This document shows, piece by piece, positions 39,534 through 52,335 of a DNA stretch of 64,000 nt (position 1 is its first letter; each line of letters begins with the position of its first letter). The notes below the pieces were generated by a model. The model ran no database searches, was not told where the DNA came from, and worked only from the letters and a program-made list of their open reading frames with translations. Both the position numbers and the translations under genes were made by a program. Origin of the DNA: Planosporangium flavigriseum (GTDB lineage Bacteria > Actinomycetota > Actinomycetes > Mycobacteriales > Micromonosporaceae); the NCBI RefSeq assembly GCF_011947225.1, contig NZ_JAATVW010000015.1, forward strand, positions 1 through 64,000, given 5' to 3'.

Positions 39534-39613
39534 GTCGCCGTGCGGGCCCCGGCCGGTCCCGGTGCGGCCAAGACCACAACTTGTACCGATAAATGGTCTG
39601 CTAGCGTGCGGAC

Positions 39614-40555
39614 ATGCGAGCCGCCTACGCTTCCGCTTTCAATCCCGAGGACCCGCTAGCCGCGTTGACTGTGGGGGAACAGCCCGAGCCGGCGCAGGAG
39701 GGCTGGGTGACCGTCGACGTCCGGGCCAGCGCTCTCAACCATCACGACCTCTGGTCCCTCCGCGGCGTGGGGCTGCGCGAAGACCAGCTTCCGATGATCC
39801 TCGGCTGCGACGCCGCAGGGGTCGACCCGGACGGCAACGAGGTGGTCGTCTACCCGGTCATCCACGAGGCGGACGGCAAGCAGACCATCCTGTCGGAGCT
39901 CTACCCGGGCACCATCGCCGAGCGGGTTGCGGTCCCGGCCGGCAACCTCGTCCCCAAGCCGGCCGAACTCTCCTTCGCCGAGGCGGTCTGCCTGCCGACG
40001 GCGTGGCTCACCGCGTACCGGATGTTGACCACCAAGGGCCGGCTGCCGGAGAACGGCAGCGTCCTGGTCCAGGGCGCCGGCGGTGGGGTCGCGACGGCGG
40101 CCGTGGTGCTCGGCGTGGCGCTGGGCGCTCGGGTCTACGCCACGAGTCGCGACGCGGACAAGCGCGACCGGGTTGCGGCGCTGGGCGCGACCGCGCTGGA
40201 GAGCGGCGCCCGGTTGCCGGAGCGGGTCGATGTCGTGATCGAGACCGTCGGCAAGGCCACGTTCGACCACTCGCTCAAGTGCGCGAAGCGGGGTGGCCGC
40301 ATCGTCGTCTCCGGTGCCACCTCCGGCCACCTGCCGGAGGTCAACCTGCGTCGGGTCTTCGCGGGCGAGGTGGAGATTCTCGGCTCCATGATGGGCACCG
40401 CCGAAGAGCTCGCGCAGCTACTGCGACTCTGCGCCGACCGGGGCGTACGCCCGATCATCGACTCGGTCCACGGATTCAGCGACGTACGCGGGGCTTTCGA
40501 GCGGCTCTCGTCGGGAGACGTCTTCGGCAAGGTGGTCGTCGACCATTTGACGTGA
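39614..40555 (+). CDS. Zinc-type alcohol dehydrogenase/quinone oxidoreductase-like protein
   Basis: The 313-residue protein has the MDR fold: an N-terminal GroES-like domain (VRASALNHHDLWSLRGVGLR, then MILGCDAAGV) and a Rossmann domain (VLVQGAGGGVATAAVVLGVA followed by ARVYATSRDADKRDRVAALG). The H-H-D-L variant and lack of the structural cysteine lobe place it near zinc-free quinone oxidoreductases. Substrate unknown. It starts at an ATG at 39614 without a strong ribosome site and converges on a hydrolase gene. Confidence 0.85.
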   Translation: MRAAYASAFNPEDPLAALTVGEQPEPAQEGWVTVDVRASALNHHDLWSLRGVGLREDQLPMILGCDAAGVDPDGNEVVVYPVIHEADGKQTILSELYPGTIAERVAVPAGNLVPKPAELSFAEAVCLPTAWLTAYRMLTTKGRLPENGSVLVQGAGGGVATAAVVLGVALGARVYATSRDADKRDRVAALGATALESGARLPERVDVVIETVGKATFDHSLKCAKRGGRIVVSGATSGHLPEVNLRRVFAGEVEILGSMMGTAEELAQLLRLCADRGVRPIIDSVHGFSDVRGAFERLSSGDVFGKVVVDHLT

Positions 40556-40586
40556 TGGATGTCCGGCGGGGCACTCGTTTCGTCAG

Positions 40587-40613
40587 GGCGCTCCGCCTGC
40601 TCAGGCGAGCGCC
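40587..40613. terminator. Hairpin between converging genes
   Basis: GGCGCTCCGCCTG pairs with CAGGCGAGCGCC around a two-base turn with one bulged base. It sits between the oxidoreductase and hydrolase gene ends and could stop transcripts from both sides. Confidence 0.6.
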
Positions 40614-40616
40614 GGC

Positions 40617-41609
40617 TCACAGGCTCGACTCCCACCGCGCGGCACCGGCCGACGTGGCGTCACCGTTCAGCCGGCCGAACGCCGCGCTGTCGCCGTAGAG
40701 CGACCAGCGCAGGAAGTCCGTCGTGGTGTTGATCGTCTGGTCGAAGCCGGCGCTGTTCGCGGTCAGGTAGCTGCCGTGGCCGGCACCGACCAGCGTCAGA
40801 AACGCCTTCGGCCAGGGCACCGCCTGGTACGCGGATTGCCCGCCCTGGTAGGAGACGGTCGGGTCGGCGTCGCCGTGTACGAACAGGACGGGCGTCACCG
40901 GGCCGTTGTACGCCCCGCCTAGTAGGGCTCCGGCGATCACGACGGCAGCCCGGAGCCGGGGGTCGCGCTGCGCGGACAGCATGGCGGTGGTGGTGATGCC
41001 GCCGGCCGAGTGCCCGGTCGCGGCTACGGCCGCGGTGTCGATGTGGCCCGCCAGCCGGTCACCGTCGTGGCCGTCGAGCGCCAACAGTTCGCTGATGACG
41101 TACGAGGCATCGGCCGGCTGGTTCACCACGTCGGCGATGTCGAACCGGGGTGCGCCGTACTTGGTGTGCGGGTACGCCGGAGCGGCCACGACGAAGCCCG
41201 CCGCGGCCCAGCGGATGGCCACCGGTGCCAGCGCCTCCGGCCGGCCGTTGAGGCCATGGCTCAGGACGATCAGCGGGAACCGGCCGGCCGCCGCGGCGGC
41301 GTCCGAGGTCACGTCACCACCCGCCGCGCCCTTAGCCGGGTACCAGACGGTTGTCGGGAGCGGGCGGTCGGCGCCGCGCGCCAGGTTGAGCTCCCGGACG
41401 CCGACCGCCAGGGGCCGGCTGGGGGCGAGGCGGCTCGGCAGTGGTGCTCGTTGCTGCGGGGCGACGGCCTGCGGGGCCGCGGCCGCCGTGGAGTGCGAAG
41501 GGCTCGGCGCAGTGCTGGCGGCCGGGGAAGCGCGCGGCGTCGCTACACAGCTCGTGAGGAGCCCGGCGAGAACCAGCGCGAGCAGGCCACGCAGCAGTCG
41601 GCGGTGCAT
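40617..41609 (-). CDS. Secreted alpha/beta-hydrolase lipoprotein
   Basis: The 330-residue protein begins with a signal peptide and lipobox (LLALVLAGLLTSC), so it is probably a lipoprotein. A Ser/Ala/Pro-rich linker follows to about residue 80. The hydrolase core has PLIVLSHGLNGRPEA (oxyanion), VAATGHSAGGITTTAML (nucleophile GHSAG), FVHGDADPTVSYQ (acid) and LVGAGHGSYL (histidine). It resembles chlorophyllase/cutinase-like esterases of actinobacteria. Substrate unknown. The ATG at 41607-41609 gives a proper signal peptide. Confidence 0.88.
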   Translation of the reverse strand: MHRRLLRGLLALVLAGLLTSCVATPRASPAASTAPSPSHSTAAAAPQAVAPQQRAPLPSRLAPSRPLAVGVRELNLARGADRPLPTTVWYPAKGAAGGDVTSDAAAAAGRFPLIVLSHGLNGRPEALAPVAIRWAAAGFVVAAPAYPHTKYGAPRFDIADVVNQPADASYVISELLALDGHDGDRLAGHIDTAAVAATGHSAGGITTTAMLSAQRDPRLRAAVVIAGALLGGAYNGPVTPVLFVHGDADPTVSYQGGQSAYQAVPWPKAFLTLVGAGHGSYLTANSAGFDQTINTTTDFLRWSLYGDSAAFGRLNGDATSAGAARWESSL

Positions 41610-41710
41610 CGCTCGACTGTAGGCACACGAGGCGAGTACGGGCGAACGGCGCGGCGGGGCAGCCGGCCGCGGTGAGCTCACCCCGGCCCGGTGCCGACGG
41701 CCTCGGCCAC

Positions 41711-41890
41711 CTACTCGTCCTCGTCGTCCTCGAGGCGGGCCAGCCAGGTCGCCAGCCGCTCGACGGGAGTTTCGAACTCGGGGTTGAGGTCGACGAAGTC
41801 GCGCAGGCGCTCGGCGAGCCAGTCCATGGTGATCGTTTCGTCACCGCGGCGCTCGGACAGCTCTTCGATTCCCCGGTCGGTGAAGTACAT
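41711..41890 (-). CDS. DUF6104-type small acidic protein
   Basis: The 59-residue protein begins MYFTDRGIEELSERRGDETI and ends LATWLARLEDDEDE. I recognise it as the small conserved protein often found next to kgd in actinobacteria (DUF6104). It is helical and acidic with no cysteine or membrane span. AAGGGGAGG lies four bases before the ATG at 41888-41890. It follows kgd on the same strand but is separated from it by a long perfect hairpin. Confidence 0.85.
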   Translation of the reverse strand: MYFTDRGIEELSERRGDETITMDWLAERLRDFVDLNPEFETPVERLATWLARLEDDEDE

Positions 41891-41907
41891 GAATCCTCCC
41901 CTTACGC

Positions 41908-41955
41908 GATCTTGGACACTTGGACCGGCCACGGCCGGTCCAAGTGTCCAAGATC
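41908..41955. terminator. 23-bp perfect hairpin bounded by GATC
   Basis: Arms 41908-41930 and 41933-41955 are exact complements, starting GATCTTGGACACTTGG, around two bases. It lies 12 bases after the kgd stop. There is no T-run. It may act as a terminator or attenuator between kgd and the small DUF6104 gene. Confidence 0.65.
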
Positions 41956-41967
41956 CGTGAGAACTTG

Positions 41968-45651
<3,684 letters not shown>

Positions 45652-45942
45652 GTCCGTAATCGCCTCTTCCACGTGCGCGCGTTACCTGAGTCAGAAGACG
45701 GCTTCAAGGCTACGCTGCGCAACGCCTGTCGAGGGTATTGACGTCCTGCCGTGTTGCGCCTCACAGTCGATCGTGGAGAATCCGAAGTTCAGGACACAAC
45801 TTCGGTTACGGGGCGAATCACCTGACAATAGGCTCTACCGCTCAACGCCCACAATCTGGGACATCGGCCCGCTAGGTGGTCGCAATGACGCGCTACGCGG
45901 TGGGGCTGCCGAACGTGGGGCAGTTCGCCGGCCCGCCCCGGC

Positions 45943-46644
45943 TCAGGTAAGCGCGATCCAGGTCGCCCGGGCCACGGCGAGGGCCGCACCGTCGGGGCCG
46001 TACACCGTCGAGACGACGTGTGCCTTGCGCCCCTCCTGCCCCACGCACGCGCCCATGACCACGCACCCGTCGCCGGTGGCGGGGAGCGCGTCGACCCGCG
46101 CCGCCATCCGGCCGAGCACGTACGGCCGGTTGACGCCGGCAGCGCCGGCCGGACCGGCCAGCCCCATCGCCGGCACGGCCCAACCGCCGGGACAGTCCAG
46201 CGCGGCCCACATCAGCGCCGGCTCCACGCCTTCCGGCACGATCCAGGGCGAGGCCGTCCGGCCGTCCGGCAGCAGCCCGGGAAACAGCCGCAGGCCGTCA
46301 CCGGGCGGACGCTCGGGGCCGCAGACGAAGCAGGTCGGGAACGGGTGCCCGGTGAACCCGAGGTACGTCTGGGAGACCGCCATCGTCTCCGTCCAGGACA
46401 CGGCCGGGACCGGCGGCGGCAGCGGCTCAGGCGCGGGCGCGGCCGAGGCGATCAGCCGGTCGCCGTCGTACACCTCGATCGTGGCACCGTCGGCGTGAAC
46501 ATCCAGCGGGGTCGCCAGCGGCGGGGGCTGGCGCAGCGTCACCATCGCGCCGCTCGGAGACGCCACGTACCGGGCGAGGAGGCCCGCGGTGTAGCCGCCG
46601 TTGGCGGAGTCCGGAGGCCCGTTGAACGTCGCCGGGATGATCAT
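45943..46644 (-). CDS. Hotdog-fold thioesterase-like protein
   Basis: The 233-residue protein starts MIIPATFNGPPDSANGGYTA, a hotdog-type entrance. It has a central cysteine pair with glycine (HPFPTCFVCGPERPPGDGL) and a second hotdog half (WAALDCPGGWAV, then VSTVYGPDGAALAVARATWI). This double-hotdog layout with FxCG is seen in actinobacterial proteins annotated as thioesterase-like; no activity can be assigned. GGAAGG precedes the ATG at 46642-46644. The gene is alone; 45673-45942 behind it should hold the kgd promoter. Confidence 0.65.
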   Translation of the reverse strand: MIIPATFNGPPDSANGGYTAGLLARYVASPSGAMVTLRQPPPLATPLDVHADGATIEVYDGDRLIASAAPAPEPLPPPVPAVSWTETMAVSQTYLGFTGHPFPTCFVCGPERPPGDGLRLFPGLLPDGRTASPWIVPEGVEPALMWAALDCPGGWAVPAMGLAGPAGAAGVNRPYVLGRMAARVDALPATGDGCVVMGACVGQEGRKAHVVSTVYGPDGAALAVARATWIALT

Positions 46645-46783
46645 CGGTTCACCTTCCGGATCAGGTTGGAGATCGCCAGGCACACGATCTCACAGGTGGA
46701 CAACTACCACTCTTAACGAAACCGCCAACTGCGCAACGCACCGCTGACACGTGTCTGCCGACCAGGGCACTTTCTCTGTCGGC

Positions 46784-47509
46784 ATGACGATTCTCGCGGT
46801 CACCGCGGCAGAAGCGACGGCACGCTACAGCGTCCAGCTAGCGACCGAGGGCGAGCAGGTGCAGGCGGCGCAGCGGCTGCGCCATCGCGTGTTCGCGCAG
46901 GAGTTGGGTGCCACCCTGCACTCGATAGTCGCCGGCCTCGACGTCGACGAGTTCGACGCCCACTGCGACCACCTGATCATCACCGAGGACACCTCGGGGG
47001 AGGTCGTCGGCACCTACCGGATGCTCCCGCCCGGGCGCACCGACCGGCTGTACTCCGACGGCGAGTTCAATCTCGGCGGGCTCGCCCCGCTGCGGGACGC
47101 GCTGGTGGAGACCGGACGATCCTGCGTGCATCCGGATCACCGCACCGGCGCGGTGATCAATCTGATGTGGGCCGGGATCGCCCGGTACATGCACCTGTCC
47201 GGCCGGCAGTGGCTGGCCGGCTGCGCTTCGGTACCGGAGGCCGACGCCACCGGCGTGTGGCACCAGGTGAAGGACCGGTACCTGGCCCCGCAGGCGCTGC
47301 GGGTCACGCCGCACCGCCCGTGGCCGATCGGGCCCGCGCCCGAGCGAAAGGTCACCCTGCCGCCCCTGCTCAAGGGGTACCTGCGACTCGGCGCGTGGGT
47401 GTGCGGCGAGCCCGCCCACGATCCGGACTTCGGCGTCGCCGACCTGCTCGTCCTGCTCTCGCTGGACCGGGTCGACCCGCGGTACATGCGCCACTTCCTC
47501 GGGGAATAG
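46784..47509 (+). CDS. OlsB-like N-acyltransferase (GNAT fold)
   Basis: The 241-residue protein has the ornithine-acyl-ACP acyltransferase signature. VQAAQRLRHRVFAQELGATL leads, then DEFDAHCDHLIITED and VGTYRMLPPGRTDRLYSDGE. LVETGRSCVHPDHRTGAVI and the late YLRLGAWVCGEPAHDPDFGV complete the set. OlsB makes lyso-ornithine lipid. The next gene is a PlsC-type acyltransferase, as OlsA would be. The start is uncertain: ATG 46784 is used, and GTG 46751 is in the same frame; neither has a clear ribosome site. Confidence 0.85.
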   Translation: MTILAVTAAEATARYSVQLATEGEQVQAAQRLRHRVFAQELGATLHSIVAGLDVDEFDAHCDHLIITEDTSGEVVGTYRMLPPGRTDRLYSDGEFNLGGLAPLRDALVETGRSCVHPDHRTGAVINLMWAGIARYMHLSGRQWLAGCASVPEADATGVWHQVKDRYLAPQALRVTPHRPWPIGPAPERKVTLPPLLKGYLRLGAWVCGEPAHDPDFGVADLLVLLSLDRVDPRYMRHFLGE

Positions 47510-47511
47510 CG

Positions 47512-48399
47512 ATGGTCACCGACTCGCTGTGGTTGCCCCGTTCCACCTGCGACACCTGCTGCCTCCCGGCGTCGGGCTCGGTCGCCCGGGTGAGCCCGAT
47601 CCGGGTCGCCGTACGCGGAGCGTCAGCGCTCGCGGTGGTCGCGCTGGCGGCCGCGACCCTGCCGGCGATCCTGCTGCTCACTCCGGCGGGCCGGGGCCGG
47701 CTGCTGCGGTTTTTCGCCCGGGCACTGCTCGCGGCGATCGGTGTACGGCACGCGCTGCGCGGCCGGCTACCCCGGCAGGGCGCGCTGATCGTCGCCAACC
47801 ACGTCTCGTGGCTGGACGTGGTGGTGCTGCTCGCGTACGCCCCGGCCCGCCTACTCGCCAAGCGTGAGGTCCGGTCGTGGCCGGTCGTCGGGGCGCTCGC
47901 CGCGGCGGCGGGAACGGTCTTCGTCGATCGATTCCGCCCGCGTGCGCTGCCCGGCATCGTCGCCGACGTGACCGCCGCGCTGCGCGCCGGTGGCGTGGTC
48001 GCGGTGTTCCCGGAGGGTACGACCTGGTGCGGCCGTACCGGCGGGCGCTTCCGTCCGGCCATGTTCCAGGCGGCCATCGACGCGGGTGTGCCCGTGGCGC
48101 CGGTCACGCTGCGCTTCCGGCTGGCCGGGGGCGCGCAGACCACCGTTGCGGCGTTCATCGGCGACGACACGTTGCTGGCGTCGCTGCGGCGGGTGCTCTC
48201 AGCTCGCGACCTGCACGTCACCGCCCAGGCACACCCGGCGCTGCACCCCTGTCCCGGCGCCTCCCGGCGGACCCTGGCCCGAGCCGCCCAGTCCGTCGTG
48301 CAGGGCCCCGCTGTGTCACGATCGTGGACGGTTGACGGACCTGTCGCACCGGCCTCCATCGACGACCGGGATACGCCTGAGCTGCTGACAGCTGCCTGA
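47512..48399 (+). CDS. PlsC-type 1-acylglycerol-3-phosphate/lyso-lipid acyltransferase
   Basis: The 295-residue protein has an N-terminal hydrophobic segment (about 38-58) and the four PlsC blocks. These are IVANHVSWLDVVVLL (HX4D), GTVFVDRFRPRALPGIV, VAVFPEGTTWCGRTG (PEGT) and VPVAPVTLRFRL. Coming two bases after an OlsB-like gene, it is a candidate OlsA that adds the second chain of ornithine lipid, but a general phosphatidate role is also possible. The ATG at 47512 is the start. The C-terminal 50 residues are serine/threonine-rich and not part of the family. Confidence 0.85.
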   Translation: MVTDSLWLPRSTCDTCCLPASGSVARVSPIRVAVRGASALAVVALAAATLPAILLLTPAGRGRLLRFFARALLAAIGVRHALRGRLPRQGALIVANHVSWLDVVVLLAYAPARLLAKREVRSWPVVGALAAAAGTVFVDRFRPRALPGIVADVTAALRAGGVVAVFPEGTTWCGRTGGRFRPAMFQAAIDAGVPVAPVTLRFRLAGGAQTTVAAFIGDDTLLASLRRVLSARDLHVTAQAHPALHPCPGASRRTLARAAQSVVQGPAVSRSWTVDGPVAPASIDDRDTPELLTAA

Positions 48400-48489
48400 C
48401 CTGCGGCGCGGGCTGGCAGAATTGCGCGGGGGCTTCTCAGGAAACTCCCAGGCAAAGTTCAGCCCTGCCTCAGTGAGAGGAACCAGGAT

Positions 48490-49236
48490 ATGGCCATGGG
48501 GGTACGCGGCGGCGCTGCACAATCCGGGGGTGCATCGCTGTCGGGCGGAGCGCAGGCTGAGGCGAGACTGCTCGTGGTCGAGGATGATCCAAACATCCTG
48601 GAGCTACTCTCGGCCAGCCTGCGCTTCGCCGGTTTCGCGGTCATCTCCGCCAGCAGCGGCGAGGAGGCGGTGACCGCGGCCGGCGAACAGCGGCCCGACC
48701 TGATCGTCCTCGACGTGATGCTGCCCGACCTGGACGGGTTCGACGTGGTGCGCAAGCTGCGCGCCGGCGGAAGCCGTACCCCGGTCGTCTTTCTGACCGC
48801 CCGGGACGCCACCGAGGACAAGATCCGCGGTCTGACGCTCGGCGGCGACGACTACGTCACCAAGCCGTTCAGCCTCGAGGAGTTGACCGCGCGCATCAGG
48901 GCCGTGCTGCGGCGTACCGGCGGCGACCGGGAATCCAGCAAGATGGTCTTCGCCGACCTGGAACTGGATGAGGAGACGCACGAGGTGCGCCGGGCGGGCG
49001 CGACCGTCTCGCTGTCGCCGACGGAGTTCAAGCTCCTGCGGTACCTCATGCTCAACGCGGGCCGGGTGCTGTCCAAGGCGCAGATCCTCGACCACGTCTG
49101 GAACTACGACTTCCGCGGTGACGACAGCATCGTCGAGTCGTACATCTCCTACCTTCGACGCAAGGTCGACATCGCCGAACCCAGGCTGATCCACACGCTG
49201 CGCGGCGTCGGGTACGTGCTGCGCCTTCCCACCTGA
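48490..49236 (+). CDS. OmpR-family response regulator (MprA-like)
   Basis: The 248-residue protein has a receiver domain (about 26-140). The acidic pair is in LLVVEDDPN, the phospho-acceptor D75 in LIVLDVMLPDLDGFD, and the lysine in GDDYVTKPFSLEEL. A winged-helix output domain follows (about 150-247; EFKLLRYLMLNAGRVLSKAQ, then ILDHVW). AGAGGAA precedes the ATG at 48490. The histidine kinase gene overlaps its stop and an HtrA protease gene follows, the order of mprA-mprB-pepD in mycobacteria, which senses envelope stress. Confidence 0.93.
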   Translation: MAMGVRGGAAQSGGASLSGGAQAEARLLVVEDDPNILELLSASLRFAGFAVISASSGEEAVTAAGEQRPDLIVLDVMLPDLDGFDVVRKLRAGGSRTPVVFLTARDATEDKIRGLTLGGDDYVTKPFSLEELTARIRAVLRRTGGDRESSKMVFADLELDEETHEVRRAGATVSLSPTEFKLLRYLMLNAGRVLSKAQILDHVWNYDFRGDDSIVESYISYLRRKVDIAEPRLIHTLRGVGYVLRLPT

Positions 49237-50888
49237 TGGCGGCCGGCGGCCAGCCCCCGCCGGCCCGCACCTGGCCGGGGCGGGGTCTACTGGCCCGTAC
49301 GCCGCTGCGCGTCAAGCTCGTCACCGCCGTGCTGGCGCTGGTCACCGCGGCGCTCGTGATCACCGGCGCGGCAAGCGCGCTGGCCCTGCGCAGCTACCTC
49401 GTCGACCGGATCGACAGCCAGCTCACGGATGCCGCGGAGCGGATCGACGTCGGGCAGTTGCTGTACACCAACCGTGATCCGATCCTGCCCACCGACTACT
49501 TCGTCGCCGCGGCTGTTCCCGGCGTCCTGCCCAGAGTCGTGTATGACCGGTCCTCCCTCAAGCCAGGAGACCTCCCGCAGCTCCCGGCGACCCTGGACGA
49601 GATCAAGAATCGGACCGGGGCGCCGTACACCGCCGAGGCGGTCTCCGGTGCCAAACGCTGGCGGGTCCTCTTCTCCCTGCGGCCGAACGGGCAGGTGCTC
49701 GTCATCGGTCAGCTCATGACCGACGTCGACGAGGCGATGGCCCGGCTCATCGTGATCGACGTCGTGGTCGGCAGCGTCGTGCTCGTGGTGCTCGCCGCGC
49801 TCGGTGTCGCGCTCGTCCGGGCCAGCCTGCGCCCGCTCGTGGCGATCGAGCGGACCGCCGCCGCGATCGCGGCCGGCCAGCTCGGCCGGCGCGTGCCGGA
49901 GTCCGACCCGGCCACCGAGGTGGGCCGGCTGTCGCGGGTACTCAACACCATGCTCGCGCAGATCGAGGGGGCGTTCTCGGCCCGGGCCGCGTCCGAGCAG
50001 GCCGCACGTACCGCTGAGGCGGCCGCCCGGGATGCCGCCGCGGCGGCCCAGCTCTCCGAGGCCCGCGCCCGCCGGTCGGAGGAGCGGATGCGGCAGTTCG
50101 TGGCGGACGCCTCGCACGAGCTGCGCACCCCGTTGACGACGATCCGTGGCTTCGCCGAGCTGTACCGGCAGGGCGCGGTCGCGCCGGACCAGACGGGCGA
50201 TGTGCTGCGCCGGATCGAGGACGAGGCCGCCCGGATGGGCCTGCTGGTCGAGGACCTGTTGCTGCTGGCGCGGCTGGATCAGGAGCGGCCGCTCATCCTC
50301 GCGCCGGTCGAGCTGCGGGTACTGGTGAGCGACGCGGCCGAGGCCGCGTACGCCATCGCGCCGAACCGGCCGATCACGCTCGACGCGCCAATCGGCGACC
50401 AGCCGATCGTGGTGCTCGGTGACGAGCCGCGCCTCCGGCAGGTCCTGGGCAACCTCGTGACCAACGCGCTCACCCACACGCCGCCGGCCAGCCCGATCAC
50501 CCTACGGCTCTCCGTCGATGACGCCACCGCGGTGCTGGAGGTCATCGACAATGGTCCAGGTATCGCTCCGGAGCAGGCCGATCGCGTATTCCAACGTTTC
50601 TATCGGGTCGACAAGGCCCGTACCCGGCAGGCGGCCAGCGGTGCTGGCGGGGTTCAAGCCGGTCGGCACAGCGGGGCCGGGCTGGGCCTGGCGATCGTCG
50701 CTGCCCTGGTGGCGGCGCACGACGGGAGTGTCGAGGTGGACAGCGTGGTGGGCAACGGCGCGACCTTTCGGGTACGTTTGCCCCTCCTGCGGGAGTTCGA
50801 GGGGCGTCCGCGCGGTGCGGCACTCCCAGAAATCTCTCAGCCGGATCACAGTTCAAGTGAAGCATCTACCGGCATTGTTGAGGCATGA
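49236..50888 (+). CDS. Membrane sensor histidine kinase (MprB-like)
   Basis: The 550-residue protein has a first membrane helix (about 26-50), an extracytoplasmic sensor (about 51-170), a second helix (about 171-193) and a HAMP region. A coiled alanine-rich linker follows (about 250-285). The DHp helix has FVADASHELRTPLTTIRGFA (H294), and the GHKL domain has NLVTNALTHTP and VIDNGPGIAPEQADRVFQRF. It should phosphorylate the regulator encoded just upstream. Its ATG overlaps that gene's TGA by one base. The HtrA gene overlaps its end. Confidence 0.93.
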   Translation: MAAGGQPPPARTWPGRGLLARTPLRVKLVTAVLALVTAALVITGAASALALRSYLVDRIDSQLTDAAERIDVGQLLYTNRDPILPTDYFVAAAVPGVLPRVVYDRSSLKPGDLPQLPATLDEIKNRTGAPYTAEAVSGAKRWRVLFSLRPNGQVLVIGQLMTDVDEAMARLIVIDVVVGSVVLVVLAALGVALVRASLRPLVAIERTAAAIAAGQLGRRVPESDPATEVGRLSRVLNTMLAQIEGAFSARAASEQAARTAEAAARDAAAAAQLSEARARRSEERMRQFVADASHELRTPLTTIRGFAELYRQGAVAPDQTGDVLRRIEDEAARMGLLVEDLLLLARLDQERPLILAPVELRVLVSDAAEAAYAIAPNRPITLDAPIGDQPIVVLGDEPRLRQVLGNLVTNALTHTPPASPITLRLSVDDATAVLEVIDNGPGIAPEQADRVFQRFYRVDKARTRQAASGAGGVQAGRHSGAGLGLAIVAALVAAHDGSVEVDSVVGNGATFRVRLPLLREFEGRPRGAALPEISQPDHSSSEASTGIVEA

Positions 50889-52249
50889 GCGAGCACGACA
50901 GCATGTGGGCATCGGGGGCTTCCGGCGACCGGCCGGCCGGGCAGGCGCCGCAGGAGCAGGAGGGGCGCCAGGAATCGACGCTGGTCGGACAGCCCGAGCC
51001 GACCGGCTCCGCGGGGAGCCCGGCTGCTGAGGCGCCGACCACCGCGTTCCCGGCCGCGTCCTATCAGGGCGGCTCCTACCCGGGATACCAGCCGCACTCG
51101 GGCTACCCCCAGACTGCCGCCTGGCAATACCAGCCGCCGGCCGCCGGCGGTCCCGGACAGCCGGGCACGCCCTACCCTGGAGCGCCGACCTGGCAGCCGG
51201 CCGCTCCCGCGCCGGGCGCCGGCAACCGTGCCGTGCGGGGTGTCATCCTCGCCGTCGCCGCGCTCGTGCTCGCTCTGGTTTCGGGTCTGACGGGTGGCTT
51301 CATCGGGCGGTACTTCGGCGCCGGGCCGACCGTGACGAAGACCCTCACGGCCGCGCCGACGGTGGACCGGACGTCGGTCGCCGCCGTCGCCGCGAAGGTA
51401 CAGCCGGTTGTCGTCGACATCTCGACCCCCACCGGTGAGGGGTCCGGGGTTGTGATCTCCGCTGATGGCAACATCGTGACGAACAACCACGTGGTCGAGG
51501 GCGTCGGTCAGACCCCGCTTGACGTGACGTTCAGCAACGGCAAGACCGCGAAGGCCACGGTTGTCGGCACCGATCCGGGGGGCGACCTCGCGGTGATCAA
51601 GGCGACGGGCGTGTCCGGGCTGCCGTTCGCGACGTTGGGCGACAGCGACGCGATGCAGGTCGGCGACACCGTGCTCGCGATCGGCAGCCCGCTCGGCCTC
51701 CAGGGCTCGGTGACTGCCGGCATCATCAGCGCGCTGCACCGGACCATCGACGAGGGCGCCAACAGCCGTAACGGCCGGGGGAACTCGATCGGCGACGCGC
51801 TGCAGACCGATGCGGCGATCAACCCCGGTAACTCGGGCGGCGCGCTGGTCAACCTCGCCGGTGAGGTCATCGGCATCAACACCGCCATCGCGACGTCCGG
51901 CCAGGGTGCGGGCAACATCGGGGTGGGCTTCGCGATCCCGAGCAACCAGGTGAAGTCCACCGCTCAGCAGTTGCTCAGCGGCAAGCCGGTCGCCCATCCG
52001 TTCATCGGCGTACAGATCCAGTCGGGCGAGAGCGGTGCCCTGATCGCGGACGTGACCGCGGGCGGGCCGGCCGACAAGGCCGGGCTGCGCAAGGGTGATC
52101 TGGTGACGAAGATCGGGGACAGGAGCATTCCCGACGCCAAGGCGCTGTCGAGTGCTGTCAAGTCGGCCAAGGTCGGTGACCGGCTCCCGTTCACCATCGT
52201 CCGCAACGGCAGCGAGCAGCAGATCCAGGTGACGATCGGCGGCAACTGA
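50885..52249 (+). CDS. Membrane-anchored HtrA/DegP-like serine protease with PDZ domain
   Basis: The 454-residue protein has a proline/glycine/tyrosine-rich cytoplasmic tail (1-112), one membrane helix (about 116-142), a trypsin-like domain and one PDZ domain (about 365-450). The catalytic triad is H202 (TNNHVVEG), D234 (GGDLAVIKA) and S317 (NPGNSGGAL). It degrades or refolds damaged envelope proteins. The ATG overlaps the histidine kinase stop (ATGA), so the three genes form one operon as in mycobacterial mprAB-pepD. Confidence 0.95.
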   Translation: MSEHDSMWASGASGDRPAGQAPQEQEGRQESTLVGQPEPTGSAGSPAAEAPTTAFPAASYQGGSYPGYQPHSGYPQTAAWQYQPPAAGGPGQPGTPYPGAPTWQPAAPAPGAGNRAVRGVILAVAALVLALVSGLTGGFIGRYFGAGPTVTKTLTAAPTVDRTSVAAVAAKVQPVVVDISTPTGEGSGVVISADGNIVTNNHVVEGVGQTPLDVTFSNGKTAKATVVGTDPGGDLAVIKATGVSGLPFATLGDSDAMQVGDTVLAIGSPLGLQGSVTAGIISALHRTIDEGANSRNGRGNSIGDALQTDAAINPGNSGGALVNLAGEVIGINTAIATSGQGAGNIGVGFAIPSNQVKSTAQQLLSGKPVAHPFIGVQIQSGESGALIADVTAGGPADKAGLRKGDLVTKIGDRSIPDAKALSSAVKSAKVGDRLPFTIVRNGSEQQIQVTIGGN

Positions 52250-52335
52250 CGCCCGCGAAGAACTTCCCTCCACCAGGAGCGGCGCATCCTCTGCCCGGGC
52301 TGTGCCGCTCTTGCGTCGCGATCGGACGTGCGCGG

